Below, piece after piece: positions 18,887-33,200 of a DNA stretch of 64,000 nucleotides; position 1 is the stretch's first letter; the number at the start of each line of letters is the position of its first letter. The position numbers and the translations under genes were made by a program. A model generated the notes under the pieces. That model was not told the DNA's origin and did no database searches. It saw only the letters and a list, made by a program, of their open reading frames with translations. Source of the stretch: Heliocidaris tuberculata (Eukaryota; Echinodermata; Echinoidea; Camarodonta; Echinometridae). The stretch lies in NCBI GenBank assembly GCA_025618425.1, contig CM046851.1:4083524-4147523 (forward strand). Reading direction: 5' to 3'.

Positions 18887-21221
18887 TTAATGTTCCTGAA
18901 GGTCTCGTTTGGTTTTCTGTATGACATTCCATATCTTTGATTTGATTTGACTAATGGTCCTATTATTTAAACACGGATGTTTACTCTTTACAATTTGGCA
19001 CACTTTGAAGGATGGAGGATGCATCGACTTGAGAGCTATTTCCATATCAGGATCGTTCAGTACTGCATCATTTTCTTTACGTGACCAAGGCCTTCTTACA
19101 CCACCTTTCTTTCTTTTTTTCTGGCTCTGTTGAAACTCATCTTCCTCTTCTGATGACATGCTTTGCTTGGAAGTGTGAGGGAGACAACGTTTCTTCATTC
19201 TTTCAGGACCTGTCTCTTCTACACCCATAGGTCTTCCTGGATCATTTTGCCTCTCATCGTCATGCATATCATCACCTGACTCCTCTTCTCCCTCCTCTTC
19301 ATGTTCACTTCCTTCCAGATCTACATCTACATCCATCTGCTCTAATGACAGTCCTTTATACTTGTGGAGATCTCCTTTCTCAGCAGCAAGCAGTAGCTTG
19401 CTGATCTTTGCAAGGAAGATCGTTTCTTGAGGAAGTCTATAATATTCTCTGTGAACAGCAATGTTATGACCAAGATGATTTGCCAATTGTTCTAGTTCCC
19501 CTTGTGTAAGACTCAGGATTTGTGAACATGTTGCTAGATGCTTGCGTAGCATTGTAGCTGTAAGTGACCTTGGATTCTCTGCTCCACACTCTCTTGCAAA
19601 CTTTCGCAGACAGTCATGTCCTCGAAGAGGCTTAACAGATCCTGCAGTTGGACAAGCAAAGACATATGGATTATCTTTCGCAACCCCAACATCATCTCTG
19701 TGCTTATTCAGAATCTCTATGCTTTCTCTCATGTTTGGAGTCAACATGATAGGCACCCCTCTGTCTCTTTTCCCCCTTGTCATGATCAGAGTCAGTCTTC
19801 TCATAGCTACTTTTTGCGCAAGAGGAAGGCTTTCATAGATCTCATCTTGAACAGGTACCCCTGAAGATGTTTGTGATTCATAATCAGCCAACTGCAAATA
19901 CTGAGATTCTCCTGGACGTCTACGGTTAAATATCACCACTTGAGCTAGGATGATTTGACAGAGTTCTCGCCAATTGTCTGAAGTAACCCTTTGCTGCAAT
20001 TCCTGTTTGACAGCTGCCTCTTTCTCTGACAGATTTTTGATTTAGTTTGACTACATCTTCTGTTAGTGGGATAGCTCTTGGTTCCTTCCATCTGGACGTG
20101 GACTGTTGCCTAAGGACATGTCGGGAGATCTTTCCAGCCCGTTCAATCTTGTACAGTCTTCTGAAGTTAGTTGCTTTATTTTCTTTGTCAGTATTTCTTT
20201 CCTTGATCGACTCTGCATGAAGGACATCTGCCAACATAACTAGATTATGCCCAAGCTTTTTTGCTAGCGAAGGGGTCTCAAAGGTTTGGTCATCACCTTC
20301 ATAACCGGATACTTTTTTCACACCAACATTGACTTCATCGAAATTTGATGGATCAACCGTATCTTCTGAGCTCTTGAAGACGGACTCATTTTCCTTCTGA
20401 CATGCACTGAACAGCCGAGCAATTTCTCTGAGTTTCTGTGATATGTAATTTTTTTTTTTTTGATAACCAGTTTGATCTATTATATGCTCACCATATTTGC
20501 ACAGAAGTTTGTCATTTCTGACAATTTGAGTTATGTTGTCTGCTGACATTCCATTCAGCACATCTTTCAGCTGCTCGGAGATTTGATTAGATAAGGGCAG
20601 CAAACAAACACTTTCCTTTTGATGTCTTTTGTGTCCGGAAGCTGTTGCTTCATTGTTTTGTGCACACTTTTTCTTGTGTCTCCAAATATTTGCTCTCTTG
20701 AAGAAGCCCATGCATGAACTGCAAGGCAAGTAGTCTGCCGGATTTTCATTAGTAGTTGACGTTGGTCGTTTATACACCAGCAATTCTCCTTGTCCTTTCT
20801 TCAGTACCTCACAGTTGTACGCATAATCACCCTTTTTACGAATCTCTTCAAAGATAAATTTCCTTGACTGTGAAAACTTTGGTTGTATAAGTGCTTTTTT
20901 TACCATTGCTTCATTGCTATGATGAGTTTCCAGATGTCTGGGCAATTTGCTTTCTAGTCGTTTGCAAAACAGACATGCATGCTTCCTGTCCCATTTCCTT
21001 TTCTTTTGATTATTTTTTGAGGTTCTCACTCTAACGTTTTGTGCTTTTTTCAGCTTCTTTGTCATTTCATTGTTTGATGAAGTGGTGTCTGAAACAGAGG
21101 AGTTTGAATGAGGGGAGTCTGCTTCAATGACATAGTCTGGATCTTTTGAGTCATCACAACTTGGTGATGATGAGCCATCATGTTCTGATTCCCTGTTTAA
21201 TACGCTCAGACGCAGTCGACT
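18887..21221 (-). CDS. last exon: C2H2/C2HC fingers, tyrosine-recombinase-like core, SANT-like C-terminus
   Basis: Acceptor TTTTTTCACAG precedes 21221, phase 0; stop TAA at 18889-18887. Order: an acidic Ser-rich start; CLFCKRLESKLPRHLETHH (CX2CX9HX3H); CSSC ... HKKKC (C2HC-like); then a tyrosine-recombinase-like domain with box-I-like FNRRRPGE near 19915, a TRGKRDRGVPIML strand, LRKHLAT (Arg at 19544-19546), HLGHN (His at 19466-19468) and HREYYRLP (Tyr at 19444-19439). Of the usual R-K-HxxR-H-Y set, only the first His of HxxR differs (Thr). An acidic linker leads to a SANT/Myb-like end (RRPWSRKENDAV ... IKSKIWNVIQKTKRD). From memory, similar uncharacterised proteins are common in fish and marine invertebrates. 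The upstream frame (from 21221) and the downstream frame (from about 20030) differ by one base at an A5 run (20034-20038). Confidence 0.75.
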
Positions 21222-24200
21222 CTGTGAAAAAAGAAAGGATAAGAAATTATTTTAATTCACAAAAAATGGCTACAGAAATTCCTTACCCCAAGAAAATGCA
21301 AGTGAAATAATAATAAGATATGTTTTGTTTACCCAGGGTAGCCTCATCAATAATTAATACTGTTCTCCCTGAGGGCCCTGCAATCATATGTGCATTCTTA
21401 TGTGAAATTAATTGTGGAAAACTACTATCTAACCCTAACCCTATATCTACCTAGATGAAAAATTCCTTTTGTTTATCACTTGACGGTTACTTTTCAAAAA
21501 TAAAATTTATGCAATATTTATCCCATTGAAATGATTATATTTCTAACAAAGAACATTATATGATAATGATGCAAAATACAGACTGCTTTCATGGTGCCCT
21601 TATATAAAAATTTCATTTTGCCCTACCCCTACATAAATAGGCTCTGTAGTATTAGAAGAATATTTCACAACCTAAAAGTATAAGCCTGTTAACTTATTAC
21701 ATTACCAAAAGACACTTGAAAACTTACAGGAATCTGACTCTTCAATGGTATTTCTTCAGATTTACATAGAAGATCTTCCAGGGCTGACTCTACATCAGGA
21801 GAAAACTGTACATCTTTGATCTGCAACAGATAATAGATAAGATTTCAATTTACAGGCATTCATACTGAAGGCACAACTAAGAGAATAGCAACTGAAAATT
21901 ACAAATTACCTGACAAACAGTGTGATAATGTAAATCCCAAGTAACTTGCTATTATTCCATTTGGGCTTTGAAATACAGGGTATCGTTGTGGAGGAGGGAG
22001 GAGTAGGTCAGAACATTCAGCTAACATAATGATAAGGACAGGCCCAGAGTCAGACACCAGACATAGAGATGAGTATGACCAACCTTGGGAATGGATGCCT
22101 ATGAAGAGAAACTTTCACAAGCTATTACAAAGAGAAGCACCATGCAGCTGCCTTAACTATCCCCGAGACTCCTACTAGGGGGCTAAGAAGTATAACATGA
22201 AGCCAGATAACAAGATGATCAAGACCCAAAGGCATATAATAGGAAAGGTAGCAACAACACCTGCTCACCAGTCTAGACAAAGATGGGAGCGAGACATGAA
22301 TAACAAAACAGACGGATTGTATTTTGCACAACTTACCAATAGGGGTTCCTGGATTGAACTCCTTCCTTCAAAGGTGGTGCTTTTAACGGAACACACCCCT
22401 CTTTCTTCATCACCTTTGGCCTCCTTGTTAGAAAAAAAAGTAACAAAAACGGTAAATAGAAATGTAAATCTAATATACATCAAGTGGAATACAAACAGTA
22501 CTTGATCTAATATTAATTTTGTTCCCTTTCCATGAACTCATACTGTAACATATTTCATAGATAATATTTTTAGTTCTATTTAATATGCAATTCATGAAAA
22601 TACATGTTTGGAATGTAGTTTATAATCCTTAATCAGTGCATACATCCAATAACCTTTAATTTCAAAAATAAAAATCAGACCAGAAATTTGTGATTTGAAG
22701 AAAAAAAGACATCTATTTTTTTTTTTTTTAATCAACAGTACTAACATCATCAATAAATCTTTCTCATACATCTGTGAGTATTCATGTATTGCTGTTTCAA
22801 CTATTGGACAAGGATCACACTAATTATAATAGGCTTATATTAGCTATGCCCCTTTTTCACAAAATATATCTTCAGGGATGATATTAAGCAATCAGTATTA
22901 CCAACAGTGCATAGCTATTTCTACCTCTTCTTGGAAAGAGGTTTTGTAAAATATTTAGCATTGCAACTGCTGATAATTCATCCTTGTTAGCTAATTTAAA
23001 ATAAATTTATAGAGGTAAAACTTCTTTCATCTTTCAGTTATACATTTCTACCCTGCCTTCCATACACCAAATGACATAACTGCATTTGCAGACCAATTTC
23101 TACCTAGATGTACCTTGTACCACAAGTATGTCATGTATTAAACACATTTTACTATTATAATGACCCGCGAAGACTGCATCACACTACATTCGACTTGTCT
23201 ATCAATATATTCTGTCTCAACACACAAAGTATATTGACCTACAAAGGATTGTATCACACTACACATATCTATCTACACTGTCCCACAAATTTCCTATATA
23301 CTAAACTCAACACACACAAATATACTGACCAACAAAGGACTGTATCACACTATACACATCTTTCCTATCTACTCTGTCCCACAAATGTTCTATACTCAAC
23401 TCATACAAATATTATTGACCCACTAAGGACTATATCACATTGACCCACTAAGGACTACGCACAACTTTTCTATGGACACTGTCCCACAAATGTCCTATAC
23501 TCAACACACACAAATATTATTGACCCACAAAGGAGTTTATCACACTACACACATCTTTTCTATGGACAATGTCCCACAAATGTCCTATACTCAACACATA
23601 CAAATATTATTGACCCACAAAGGACTTTATCACACTACACACCCCTTTTCTATGGACACTGTCCCACAAATGTCCTATACTCAACACACTCAAATATTAT
23701 TGACCCACACAGGACTTTATCACACTACACACCCCTTTTCTATGGACACTGTCCTACAAATGTCCTATACTCAAAACATACAAATATTATTGACCCACAA
23801 AGGACTTTATCACACTACACACCCCTTTTCTATGGACACTGTCCCACAAATGTCCTATACTCAACACACACAAATATTATTGACCCACAAAGGAGTTTAT
23901 CACACTACACACATCTTTTCTATGGACAATGTCCCACAAATGTCCTGTACTCAACACATACAAATATTATTGACCCACAAAGGACTTTATCACACTACAC
24001 ACCCCTTTTCTATGGACACTGTCCCACAAATGTCCTATACTCAACACACTCAAATATTATTGACCCACACAGGACTTTATCACACTACACACCCCTTTTC
24101 TATGGACACTGTCCTACAAATGTCCTATACTCAAAACATACAAATATTATTGACCCACAAAGGACTTTATCACACTACACACCCCTTTTCTATGGACACT

Positions 24201-27200
24201 GTCCCACAAATGTCCTATACTCAACACACTCAAATATTACTGACCCACAAAGGACTTTATCACACTACACACCCCTTTTCTATGGACACTGTCCCACAAA
24301 TGTCCTATACTCAACACATACCAATATTATTGACCCACAAAGGACTGTATCACACTACACACCAATTATCTATCAACACTGTCCCACAATTGTCCTATCC
24401 TCAACACACACAAATATTATTGACCCACAAAGGACTTTATCACACTACACACATCTTTTCATAATTATTCTGTATCACAAATGTCTTGTAATTAACACAC
24501 TCAAGTATAATGACCCACAAACAATAATTGTGACATTACATGATAATTATATAAACAACAGTGCTTGACATTATCAAGTATGATCAAACTTTTCCAAACC
24601 TAACCCCTTTCACTGAATACATTTCATTAAATATAAAAAAGTACATTAAAGTGTCCCTGCATAACTCACCAATAAGGGCTCTGGAACAGGTATATCTTTT
24701 TTAATGATACTGGTGTTAGCACTTTCTTCGTCCTGTGACATCTATTTCATTGATAGAGAAATAACAATAAAATAAGTTTGAATTAGAATGGTTCAAATCC
24801 TTTTGACATTAAGAATGAAAATGATATAAACAACAACATTAATATTATTCGATTTCAATCCAATTCATCTCAGCTATATTCATATTATCTGCAATAAAAA
24901 AAATTACAATATGTTGACTTTTACAACACAAAAAATGTTAATTAATCATTTACAAATGTTACTATATTGTAAATAATTAAACACTGATCTTTCTTAAATG
25001 AAACAATTAATTCGTGTACATATAATACATTCTTTTGAAGAAAGTTAGTATTTCAATTTTTATTTCAGGGAGATAACCTTCTGACGTAAAATGCTGACAT
25101 AATTGCAAAATAAAGATACAACTCACCAATAAGGGCTCTGCAATAGGTATATCTTTCTCAGTGGTACTGGTGGTAGCACTTCCTTCATCCTGTTTATTCT
25201 GTTTCATTGATAGTGAAATAAAATTCACAAATAGTTGAGTTAGAATGGTTACATATAATTTTGACATTAAATGATGGTATTAACAACAGCAACAATATAA
25301 CCTGATCAAGTTTCTATGAACCTAATCCCTTTCCTTGAATACCTCAATTAAATATTAAACAGTGCATTGAAGTTTCAATGGATAACTCACCAATAAGGGC
25401 TCTGGAACAGGGTTATCTTTTTCAATACCACTTCCTTCATTCTGTTTAGTCTGTTCATTGATAGCAAAACAAAAATAACAATTTCAGTAAAAACGCATGG
25501 TTACAGTTGTGTTGATAATTTAAAATAATAATAATAAATAATCAAGAAAATTGTGCTTAAAACAACATTAGAATAATGACAACTGTAAAAATGACAATAA
25601 TAATAAAATTATAATAAATTATGATACTGCCACTATACTACGACTATACATACTGAAAAAAATTAGCATCAATAACACTGAAAAAAGAAGAGAAAAAGGA
25701 GAAACATGAAAATAAATCAAAATGATAATAATAATAATAGTAATGATAATCAGTTTAACGTGACTGTATTTTCTTTATGCCTTCGTCTAAAGTACCTAAA
25801 TTTCATGATTGTCATTGTTTATTTAAATTAGTATTATATCTAATACCAGAAAAGAACCTGCTGTAGAATTTACCTCCTTGACATTTGACTTTTGGCTTTT
25901 CAACACACACAGGTATGACCCACAAATGACTGTATCGCATTATACAAACCTTTTCTATTTTGCTGCCTATTCTATCAACTAAGTATTTCTGCCCGACAAA
26001 TGCCCTGCACTCAATACACACACAGACATATCAATAAAATGTTACACTTTTGAAAAATCTGTCAAAATTACATTTCAAGATATGATGCACCACGCAGTAC
26101 CCCAGGGTACCGCTGTACTGGGTTGTGTAGCGCCATCTTGTGTCCACCCGAAGTATAACCGTACCGCAGAGCAATCATGAAAGCCGCTGGTTTACATTGC
26201 GTTGTGCATGCAGTGCTTATGACTTGTATGCACGCTACCCCGGCCGGCCGCCCCGGCCCCACCCCGCCCTAGTACGGTACGTTTTACAGGATTACACTTG
26301 CGTGCGCTGCTAGCTTTAAGCTCGATCGCTAGCTGCAGCTCCAAATTTTGATGAGTACAATCATGCAGTTACAGCTAGCCTGTGAAAATTTATGCAGACG
26401 ATACCGTACGGGTTCATTATAACGTGTGCGGTATAGGGACGAAGGTAACCATCGCGATCGGGATTACAACAATATCATTCGCATGACTGTGTAGTGTGTA
26501 CGTGTTTGAAATTATGTTCTAGGTCTTCATGTAGCATTTGTGAGATCCTTTTACAAGAACATGGAGCACAAGAAGAGTATTTGAACATTAATAAAGCATA
26601 CCAAAAATAATTTTACACTTTTTGGTAACCCAGAGTACAGCCCTGAAATTTTTTTTAATAATTCAACAAAATGATGGATTTTCATTTGGTACCCCAGGGT
26701 ACCATTTATGTAATCATATTTAGAAGATTTATTCATGTCCGTAGATGCCTAGTATTCTTATCTCTCAAGTGCCACTAACAAAATTAATTTTCGTTCACGC
26801 TTGGGCGAACACCTACTGTTTTTGTTCAGAGTGTGAAAAACGACCTGCGCCATTTGAAAGAGGGAAAATTAAACCAGCAGTCCGAATAAGTTCTCCCATT
26901 CAAACAAATTGCTCTTTTGCGTAAATTTAGGATTATGTTATGATAGTCTAAGAATTTTATGTCAATTTTCTATTATAATATTAAGGATTTCATTGCTTCA
27001 TACATGGGTGGAGAGTTAATGCGTAAAAATTACTTCAAAATCTTTTTAGCAAAGGATTCACGATTCACAGACACATCAAATCCACATGCCAGTCATTCAG
27101 TCAAGAAGAAAAGTACCAAATTAACATATCTTCAGATCATTCAATCAATCAATAAAAAAAATTCATCAATCAACAATCAGCCCATCAATAACATGAACCA

Positions 27201-30200
27201 ATAGATCAGTCAGTCAGCCAATCAATCAATGCATCAGTCAATCAACCATTCAGCCAGTCAGTCAATCAACCAGTCAATCAGTAAGGTAATCATATCAACA
27301 ATCAGTTAATCAATCATTTGCTCAAACCATTGATCAGTCAATCAACCAGTCAGACAGTCATGATCAGGCAACTCTGAGGCAAAGAGCAATTTCTTTGAAT
27401 GGGAGTACTTATTCGGACTGCTCGTTTAATTTTCCCTCTTCTTTCAATTTCCTGCAAGTCATTTTTCACACTTTGAACAAAAACAGTGTTCACCCAAGCG
27501 TGAATGAAAATTTGTTTTGTTAGTGGCACTTGATAGATGAGACTACTGGGCATCTATCAACATGAAAAAATCTGAATATTTTGAAATGTAATTTTGACAA
27601 ATTTTTCAAAAGTGTAACAGTATCACACTACACTACACACATTTTTTTCTATCAACACTGTACACTGTCCCATAAATGTCCTATACACAACATACACAAG
27701 TATACTGACCCACAAATGTCCTATACTCAACACACACAAGTATACTGACTCCCAAAGGACTGTATTACAAAACACACACCTTTCCTATCTAATCTGTCCC
27801 ACAAATGTCCCGTACTCAACATACACAAGTATATTGACCCAGAAAGGACAATATGACACCATACACACCTTCCCTATCTACTCTGTCCCACAAATGTCCT
27901 ATATATAATCAGCACACTCAAGTATACTGGCCCAACAAAGGACTGTAACACACTACACACACCTTTTCTATCAACACTGTCCCACAAATGACCTATACTC
28001 AACACACACAAGTATATTGACCCAGAAAGGACAATATGACACCATACACACCTTCCGTATCTACTCTGTCCCACAAATGTCCTATATATACTCAACACAC
28101 TCAAGTATACTGGCCCAACAAAGGACTGTAACACACTACACACACCTTTTCTATCAACACTGTCCCACAAATGACCTATACTCAACACACACAAGTATAT
28201 TGACCCAGAAAGGACAATATGACACCATACACACCTTCCCTATCTACTCTGTCCCACAAATGTCCTATATATACTCAGCACACTCAAGTATACTGGCCCA
28301 ACAAAGGACTGTAACACACTACACACACCTTTTCTATCAACACTGTCCCACAAATGACCTATACTCAACACACACAAGTATATTGACCCAGAAAGGACAA
28401 TATGACACCATACACACCTTCCGTATCTACTCTGTCCCACAAATGACCTATACTCAACACACACAAGTATATTGACCCAGAAAGGACAATATGACACCAT
28501 ACACACCTTCCCTGGCCCAACAAAGGACTGTATCACACCACACACCCCTTTAGCTATGTATTCTGCCCTGCAAATGTTCTGTAGTCAACAAGTCAATTGA
28601 TCCAGAAATAACTGAATAGTTACAATAATTTTGACATTAAATGTTAATTATGTTTAACAGCAACAATATCAAGTATAATGAAACTCTTTCCGAAATTAAC
28701 CCCTTACCTTGAATACATCAATTAAATATTCAAAATCACATTGGAGTTTCAATGCATAACTCACCAATAAGGGCTCTGGAACAGCGATATCTTTCGTGAT
28801 GATACTGGTGTTAGCACTTCCTTCATCCTGTGAAGTCTATTTCATTGATAGAGAAATAAATATAACAATAGGTTTGAGTTAGAATGGTTAAAATAGGTTT
28901 TACATTAAGAATAATGATAATAGTATGACCAACAGCAACAATATAATTAAATTTCAATTCCACTCATTTCATCTTTATTCATTTCATTTGCAATAAAAAA
29001 AATAATATATTGACTTTTACAACACAAAAATGTTAATCAGTATTTTATTACAAATAATATTTAAAATGAAAAGAGAGAACTCATATAAAGCATGGGCCTT
29101 GTGTAATGAGACAATTTCACATTAAAAAAAGAAAAAAAATCATGCATTCACCACTTTAAAAGTCCTTATGGTGAGAAATAAACACTGATTTCTTTTGAAC
29201 AAAACAATTGCTTAAAAATTCATGTACATATTATACATGTATATTCCTGAAAAAAAAATAGGACTCAAATAAAGCTTGCAGGCATTGTGTAATAAGTTCT
29301 CTTTATGGAAATGTAAAGCATACAGTACTAAAGCAATGGATAAAAAAAAGCAGAAAATAACTGAAACATGACAAGAAACAATTATACTACAAAGTAGTTT
29401 GATGATGATCATATGTAGTTTGACATAATAAAAGAATTTCCAATGTACATAGTACAATGTATTTCCAGACAAATGGAAAATTACCATGTACAGATCTTTG
29501 AGCAAATTGGATAATACCCACATGAAAGCTATTGTGTTTTATATCATAAATGTGATTATTTGGGGTAAAAGGGTAACTTTTTCAAATACAAAAGAACAGC
29601 AATTGCATCAAATATTCAATCTATATTTTACAAATTATAGGGACTGAATATGAAAGATAATGGCTGTCTGGACAAGCATAATTTTTCTTTTTCCATTAAG
29701 GACATCTAATTTTGTTTCATTTTATTTTCACTTTAAGTAAAATATGGCAACATAAATTAACTATAAAGTAGAAAAGGAGCATGTTCTGGAAGAATATTCC
29801 TAAGTCAATATATAAGTTATACCTATATTTAGAAACCTTGTTTGCTACATTTTTGCTACAGTATACATCCCAGAGCATATTATTATAAAGCTTGATCAAA
29901 CTATTCAGAAGCCTATCCTCTTCATAACGAGCATAATTCATCTCTGATAAAATACAAGTAAATAAGACAATTTCATGCAAGATCCAATTTCATTCACCAC
30001 ATTAAAAGTGTTTATACCATGAATAATAAACAATGATATTTCTTTCATGAAACAGTTGATTACTTATTCATGTATATTATAATATATTCTTTTGAAGAAA
30101 GTTTTTCATTTCAATTTTCATTTCATTTTCACTGAAATACTGATATACTCACAAAATATAGTACATTAATTATGAATTATAACTCACCAATAAGGGCTCT

Positions 30201-33200
30201 GCAATAGGTATATCTTTCTCAATGGTACTGGTGGTAGCACTTCCTTCATCCTGTTTATTCTGTTTCATTGGTAGTGAAATAAAAATCACAAATAGTTGAG
30301 TTAGAATGGTTACATATATTTTTGACACTAAATGATGATATAAACAACAGCAACAATATAACCTGATCAAGTTTCTATGAACCTAATCCCTTTCCTTGAA
30401 TACATCAATTAAATATTAAACAGTGCATTGAAGTATCAATGGAAAACTCACCAATAAGGGCTCTGGAACAGTGATACTGGTGTTAGGACTTCCCTCATCC
30501 TGTGAAGTCTATTTCATTGATAGAGAAATAAAAATAAAATAAGTTTGAATTAGAATGGTTCAAATACTTTTGACATTAAGAATGAAAATGATATAAACAA
30601 CAATATTATTATTCGATTTCAATCCCATTCATTTCAGCTATATTCATATCATCTGCAATAAAAAAAATTACAATATGTTGACTTTTACAACACAAAAAAT
30701 GTTAATTAATCATTTACAAATGTTACTATATTGTTAATAATTAAACACTGATCTTTCTTAAATGAAACAATTGATTAATTCGTGTACATATAATACACTC
30801 TTTTGAAGAAAGTTAGTATTTCAATTTTTATTTCAGGGAGATAACCTTCTGACGTGAAATGCTGACATAATTGCAAAATATAAGATACATGGTACATTAA
30901 TTATGCATGACTCACCAATAAGGGCTCTGCAATAGGTATGTCTTTCTCAGTGGTACTGGTGGTAGCACTTCCTTCATCCTGTTTATTCTGTTTCATTGAT
31001 AGTAAAATAAAAATCACAAATAGTTGAGTTAGAATGGTTACAAATATTTTTGACACTAAATGATGATATTAACAACAGCAACAATATAACCTGATCAAGT
31101 TTCTATGAACCTAATCCCTTTCCTTGAATACATCAATTAAATATTAAACAGTACATTGAAGTTTCAATGGATAACTCACCAATAAGGGCTCTGTAATATC
31201 TTTCTCAATGGTACTGGTGGCAGCACTTCCTTCATCCTGTTTATTCTGTTCATTAATAGCAAAAAATAACCACAATTTTATTACAAATGCATAGTTACAG
31301 TTATGTTGAGAATTCAAAATAACAACAATGATAATAATGAGAACTTTAATAACAATGATAACAACAATAATAATAAAATTATGATACTGCTACTACTATT
31401 ACTAATACACTTACTAAAAAAATAACAATGATACCAATACTGAAATAAGAAGGAAAAAAAAAGTAAAACAAGTACAAGTAATAATAGTTCAAGTTCAAGT
31501 TTACAGAATAATTATAATTGATCAGGAATTGGGGTAAAGCCAAAGAAGCCGGGTGGCTTGTTGAGATGCTAAAACAATTGTATAAACTTATTAAGGACCA
31601 GGTGCAAAATTATCAAAAAGATAAGTAATAAGAAGAAATATACGATAGATACCGCACAAACCCTACACAATGCAGCTATAGACGTATAAATACTGATCAA
31701 AAAGATCAAGCTGTTAGCAGATATTTTTTTGTAGCTTTTGTTAAAAAAGATTGAGGGTCTTACAAGACCAAATTTCAGTTGAAAGATTCCATATTACAGG
31801 AGCATGTCTAAAAGATAATTCTGTTAATAACAATAATAGAAATAATGAAAACAATAAGTTTAATGTTACTGCATTTTCTTTATGCCTTCATCTAAAGTAA
31901 CCAAAGTTCATGATTCTCACTGTTATTTCAATATAATTATATCTAATAAACAGAAAAGAATCTACTGTTGAATTCAGTGACATGTTATTTACCTCCTTGA
32001 CATTTGACTTTTGACCAAACCTAAACTATAATCTCTTTGTATTCAAGAACATAATATATCTGAGTAGTGCAGATAAAAAAACCTGATTACAATAACACAC
32101 ATCAGTCAAAGATATTATCAACAATTATATTTAAAATTACAATAAAAACGATAATACTAAATTAGAAAAAACCCAGAAACAATCAAATTCACAACCTAGC
32201 AGTCCTAGCTCCATGGCATCACACTGCACACACATTTTTTTTATCTACTCTGTAATACAAAACATATGTCTTGTATTCAGCACAAACAGGTATAATGACC
32301 CACAAATGAGTGTATCGCACTATACAAACCATTTGTATCTTTCTGCCTGTTTAAGTATTTCTGCCCCACAAATGCACTGCACTCAATACACACACAGATA
32401 TTGACCCACAAAGGACTGTATTACATTTCACACAATTTTTTCTATCGATACTGTCCCACAAATGTCCAATACTCATCATACACAAGTATAATGATCCACA
32501 ACTACCACACTACACACACCTTTTCAATCTACTCTGTCCCACAAATGTCCTATACTCATCATACACACGTATACTGACCAACAAATGACTGTATCACATT
32601 ATATACACACCTTTTCAATCTACTCTGTCCCACAAATGTCCTATACTCATCATACACACGTATACTGACCAACAAAGGACTGTATCACACAGTATACACA
32701 CCTTTCCTATCTACTCTGTCCCACAAACGTCCTATACTCATCATACACATGTATACTGACCCACAAAGGACTGTATCACACTGTATACACACCTTTCTTA
32801 TCTACTCTGTCCCACAAATGTCCTATACTCAACATACAAAAGTACATGAATATTGACCCACAAAGGACTATATCACACTATACACACCTTCCCTATCTAC
32901 TCTGTCCCATAAATGTCCTATACTCAACATAAACAAGTTTAGTGACCCACAAAGGACTATATAACACTACACACACCTTTTCTATTGACATTGTCCCACA
33001 AATATCCTATACTCAACTTATGCAATTACAAAAAACCCAGAAACAATCAAATTCACAACCTACCAGTCCTAGCTCCATGGCATCACACTGTACACTTTTT
33101 TATCTACCCTGTCATACAAAATATATATGTCTTGTATTCAGCACACACAGGTATAATGACCCACAAATGACTGTATCACACTATACAAACCTTTTGTATC

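Larger units (their letters stand above)
24660..25960. repeat. duplicated intron/mini-exon block, copy 1
   Basis: Contains mini-exons 11, 10 and 9 and their introns. The same order and intron words (AGAATGGTTCAAAT, GACGTAAAATGCTGACATAA, TTCTTTATGCCTTC, TTTACCTCCTTGACATTTGA) return at about 30440-32020. Each block ends beside the minisatellite family. Confidence 0.75.
30440..32020. repeat. duplicated intron/mini-exon block, copy 2
   Basis: Holds mini-exons 6, 5 and 4 in the same order and with the same intron landmarks as the 24.66-25.96 kb block. It is longer by a LINE insertion at about 31486-31830 that copy 1 lacks. Confidence 0.75.

Noticed and set aside
23472..24464. 330-codon open frame made of 30-residue repeats
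   Set aside because: It follows exactly from the 90-bp minisatellite period; no signal, splice site or start context supports translation.
25860..25885. Possible 15-bp micro-exon (TCAAATGTCAAGGAG before GTAAAT), also near 31995
   Set aside because: The donor is repeated in both blocks and the phase would fit, but such a short exon cannot be supported without RNA.
28017..28545. Open frames on both strands over the 28-kb repeat
   Set aside because: The 183-bp period is divisible by three, so frames stay open by chance in several phases.
23105..28560. CRISPR-like regularly spaced repeats
   Set aside because: Units are head-to-tail without unique spacers, and the DNA is animal; these are minisatellites.
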